Of a DNA stretch of 64,000 bases, positions 62,122 to 64,000 are shown piece after piece; the stretch's first letter is position 1, and each line of letters starts with the position of its first letter. The stretch is from NCBI GenBank assembly GCA_017854535.1, contig JAFMHL010000004.1, forward strand, positions 42,403 to 106,402. The letters are read 5' to 3'. The position numbers and the translations under genes were made by a program. The notes beneath the pieces were generated by a model, which was not told the DNA's origin, ran no database searches, and worked only from the letters and a program-made list of their open reading frames with translations. This DNA is from Nitratireductor sp. (lineage in GTDB: Bacteria; Pseudomonadota; Alphaproteobacteria; Rhizobiales; Rhizobiaceae).

Positions 62122-62457
62122 ATGAGCAATTCCTTAGCAGATCAAAACAGGTTTGAAGAGCATCTGGCGAACCTATCAAAAGAACGCAGAACCTTTAACC
62201 GCGAAGATTGTGCCTTCGAGGCAGTGGTGCAATATCACGGCATTCCAAAAGACACGGTCTATGTAACCAATCTCTCCCTGGACGGCTTGATGATGATTGT
62301 TACGCCTAGCACTTATATTCCCGAAGAGTTTCAATTGCTGGGTTTAAAAGAACAGCCCGTAAACTGTAGCAAGATTTGGCAGGACGGGGAGAACATAGGC
62401 GTAAAATTTATTACGGAATTAAGCACGACGAAAGTCACCGGAATTTCACGCTTGTAG
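62122..62457 (+). CDS. PilZ-domain protein
   Basis: A ~111-residue single-domain protein. The c-di-GMP binding motifs are visible: KERRTFNREDCAFEAVVQY (RxxxR-type, ~20-38) and NLSLDGLMMIV (the (D/N)xSxxG motif, ~50). Start ATG 62122 (MSNSLADQN), with AAGGGC about ten bases upstream; another in-frame start at 62092 is weaker. Probably senses c-di-GMP; the effector partner is unknown. Confidence 0.85.
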   Translation: MSNSLADQNRFEEHLANLSKERRTFNREDCAFEAVVQYHGIPKDTVYVTNLSLDGLMMIVTPSTYIPEEFQLLGLKEQPVNCSKIWQDGENIGVKFITELSTTKVTGISRL

Positions 62458-62540
62458 TCGATTGGCCACAGAAGTTAGAATCCAATGCCAATCATGATTG
62501 ATGAATACAGTTCTAATTCAATTATGATATTGAAGAGAAA

Positions 62541-62587
62541 TGGTGCTGCGAGGGAGGATTGAACTCCCGACCTCATCATTACCAAGG
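62541..62587 (-). other. 3' fragment of tRNA-Thr(GGT): probable att site of an integrated element
   Basis: Read on the minus strand the 47 nt comprise the anticodon loop TTGGTAA (GGT anticodon), anticodon-stem 3' strand, the variable region, T-stem/loop GGGAGTTCAATCCTCCC, acceptor strand TCGCAGC and discriminator A plus CCA. The 5' half of the tRNA is absent to the right, where unrelated sequence and an integrase gene follow. This is the pattern of an att duplication left by an island inserted at a tRNA 3' end; the intact tRNA should lie at the island's other end, outside the window. Confidence 0.8.
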
Positions 62588-62737
62588 GCGAGGCCTGTGA
62601 AATCAACTAGTTTCTTGACGTATCACCAAGGTTAAAAAAGAACTTTTCTTTTAAAGGGTTACAGGATTAACTAGGGTCAATGAGTGTCGTGGAATATCCG
62701 TGATAATCGATCAATTTGAAACCCTAGAGAAACCCCA

Positions 62738-63911
62738 ATGCAAAAACTCCTTACAGAAGCGACCGTAGCCAAGCTGAAGCATGATCCCGATAAAAGGCTG
62801 GAGATTCACGACACAGTTGTACCTGGATTGAGACTTCGAGTGACACCCAAAGGAAAGAAGTCCTGGTCTTTGATGTTCAAGGTAGCAGGTGTCACTGCTG
62901 ATGGTGGAAGAGGTCCGAACATCAGATTGACGATAGGGGAATATCCTCTCATATCGTTGAAGAACGCTCGCGAGTTGGCCAACGACGCGAAGGAATTAGC
63001 AGATCAAGGTAATAACCCAAAGGACGAGCGTCGAGTATCAATCACAGCGAAGCGGGATCGGCAATTTTCAAAGGCGGTAGACAGCTTCATAGAACTCCAC
63101 GCCAAACCTCACCAAGAACTGGCGTGATACAGAAGGACTGTTTCAGCGAGCCTTGTTTCCAATTTGGGGTATGAAAGACATTCAGACTATTGACCGAATG
63201 GAAGTTCACGCAATGCTGGACGATCTTTCGAAGCAAAAAGGCGCTTCCTACGCCAGAGAAATCAGGAAGCATTTATCCATCTTATTCAATTGGTGTGTTG
63301 ATCGAGGAATTTGCCAATTCAATCCAATTGCAGGCATGAAGCGTCGAGACTTGAAATATAATCCTAGAGAGCGTGTTCTTGAATTAGATGAGATATCTGC
63401 AATTTGGAACGCAGGTGACAAGACTGGCTATCCATTTGGCCCAATCGTGCAGCTCTTGATCTTATCAGGTCAACGCAGGTCAGAGATTGCTGGATTGAAG
63501 CATTCATGGATTTACAAGGATTATATAGAAATCCCAGCTTCAGAATATAAAACCGGCAATTCGCAGATCATCCCAATAACCGATAATATGATACGAATTT
63601 TAGAGATGCAGCCTCGTTGGAATGGTGGCAAATATATATTCTCAGCAACAAATGGTCGAACATCTTCAAGCGGGTTTAGTAAAGCAAAGAAACAACTTGA
63701 TAGAATTTCTGAAGTTGAAAACTGGACTTTTCACGATATTTGACGATCAGTTGCAACGCATATGGCGAGATCGGGTGTGCTCCAAGAACATATTGAACGC
63801 GTGCTTGGCCATGTGATTTCAGGGGTAGCAGGCACATACAACAGATATAGTTACCTCGATGAGAAACGCGTCGCATTAGATTTGTGGCAAGCACAAATCA
63901 AAGTGAAATGA
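62738..63911 (+). pseudogene. Tyrosine integrase of a genomic island, frameshifted and with a nonsense codon
   Basis: Start ATG 62738. The N-terminal Arm-binding (DUF4102-type) domain runs to ~63105 (LRLRVTPKGKKSWSLMFKVA, RLTIGEYPLISLKNAREL). A frameshift near 63,100 stops that frame at 63127; the core-binding and catalytic parts continue in another frame (NWRDTEGLFQRALFPIWG onward, SGQRRSEIAGLKHSW with the catalytic Arg). A TGA at 63741-63743 replaces the conserved Arg codon after TFHDI; beyond it the frame resumes as RSVATHMARSGVLQEHIERV, LGHV and the active-site TYNRYSY, ending at 63911. Two defects make it non-functional. Confidence 0.88.
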
Positions 63912-64000
63912 ATAGCTTTATAAATCTATTGTGAACGACTGCTAAGCGGACAAATTTACCAAGCTTGGTCGTGTCAAGTGTTCCGCCTACGACACCACCC
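63912..64000. other. Start of island interior, no gene recognised
   Basis: The last 89 bases follow the integrase remnant and show no complete reading frame or repeat. They should belong to the integrated element. Confidence 0.4.

Noticed and set aside
62541..62616. A complete tRNA gene next to the integrase
   Set aside because: Only the 3' half folds (T-arm and acceptor 3' strand). The sequence where the 5' acceptor, D-arm and anticodon 5' strand should be does not pair.
1..64000. CRISPR arrays, rRNA operons or intact prophage
   Set aside because: No regularly spaced repeats, no rRNA-like sequence and no phage structural genes were seen; the only mobile-element trace is the integrase remnant.

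Overview
The window looks like chromosome of a moderately A+T-rich alphaproteobacterium, most likely of the order Hyphomicrobiales (Rhizobiales), possibly marine. This rests on remembered family patterns: an ScfR-type XRE regulator, a RutR-controlled reductive pyrimidine pathway, a rhizobial-style CCCCTCT...AGAGGGG intergenic palindrome, HpcH/HpaI, TRAP and DMGDH/GcvT enzymes, and frequent GTG/TTG starts. No database search was possible. About 55 protein genes are supported, densely packed on both strands. No rRNA gene, complete tRNA gene or CRISPR array was seen.

Region by region. 1-5.4 kb: the 5' part of an XRE regulator gene, a small conserved-looking protein, then the Entner-Doudoroff operon zwf-pgl-edd (eda is not here). 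5.4-13.5 kb: a PQQ-type sugar dehydrogenase, a lipoprotein, a Cys-rich small protein, folD, cysQ facing a sulfotransferase-like gene, an HpcH/HpaI aldolase and two glycosyltransferase-like genes. 13.6-25.8 kb: a pyrimidine catabolic regulon, with preT-preA, an EamA transporter, rutR, a cupin, an N-carbamoyl-beta-alanine hydrolase, a small hypothetical gene, dihydropyrimidinase and a NitT/TauT-type ABC importer. Two RutR-like operator sequences lie before preT and before the cupin. 25.8-35.9 kb: a FadJ-like beta-oxidation protein and an IclR regulator, divergent from an operon of GMC oxidoreductase, TerC/YjbE membrane protein, TRAP binding protein, fused TRAP QM permease and zinc alcohol dehydrogenase.

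35.9-51 kb: surface-polysaccharide style genes in two blocks (methyltransferase, two glycosyltransferases and a deacetylase; then two more glycosyltransferases). Between the blocks sit an MscS-family channel and a four-gene peptide-type ABC importer. 51.2-62 kb: kynureninase, then a cluster of TetR regulator, MttB-like methyltransferase, DMGDH/GcvT-like FAD protein, nitroreductase, GntR regulator, glutamine-synthetase-like ligase, cytochrome P450 and a class I glutamine amidotransferase. A 44-bp near-perfect palindrome sits in its central divergent promoter. This is the best candidate for an undescribed pathway: N-demethylation combined with gamma-glutamyl activation of an unknown amine.

62.1-64 kb: a PilZ protein, then the left edge of a genomic island. 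A 47-nt 3' fragment of tRNA-Thr(GGT) is followed by a decayed tyrosine integrase with one frameshift and one nonsense codon. The rest of the island presumably lies to the right of the window.

Other points of interest are a membrane domain fused to the N-terminus of one pyrimidine-ABC permease, a large intergenic palindrome in that operon, and tandem hairpins between the TRAP binding-protein and permease genes.
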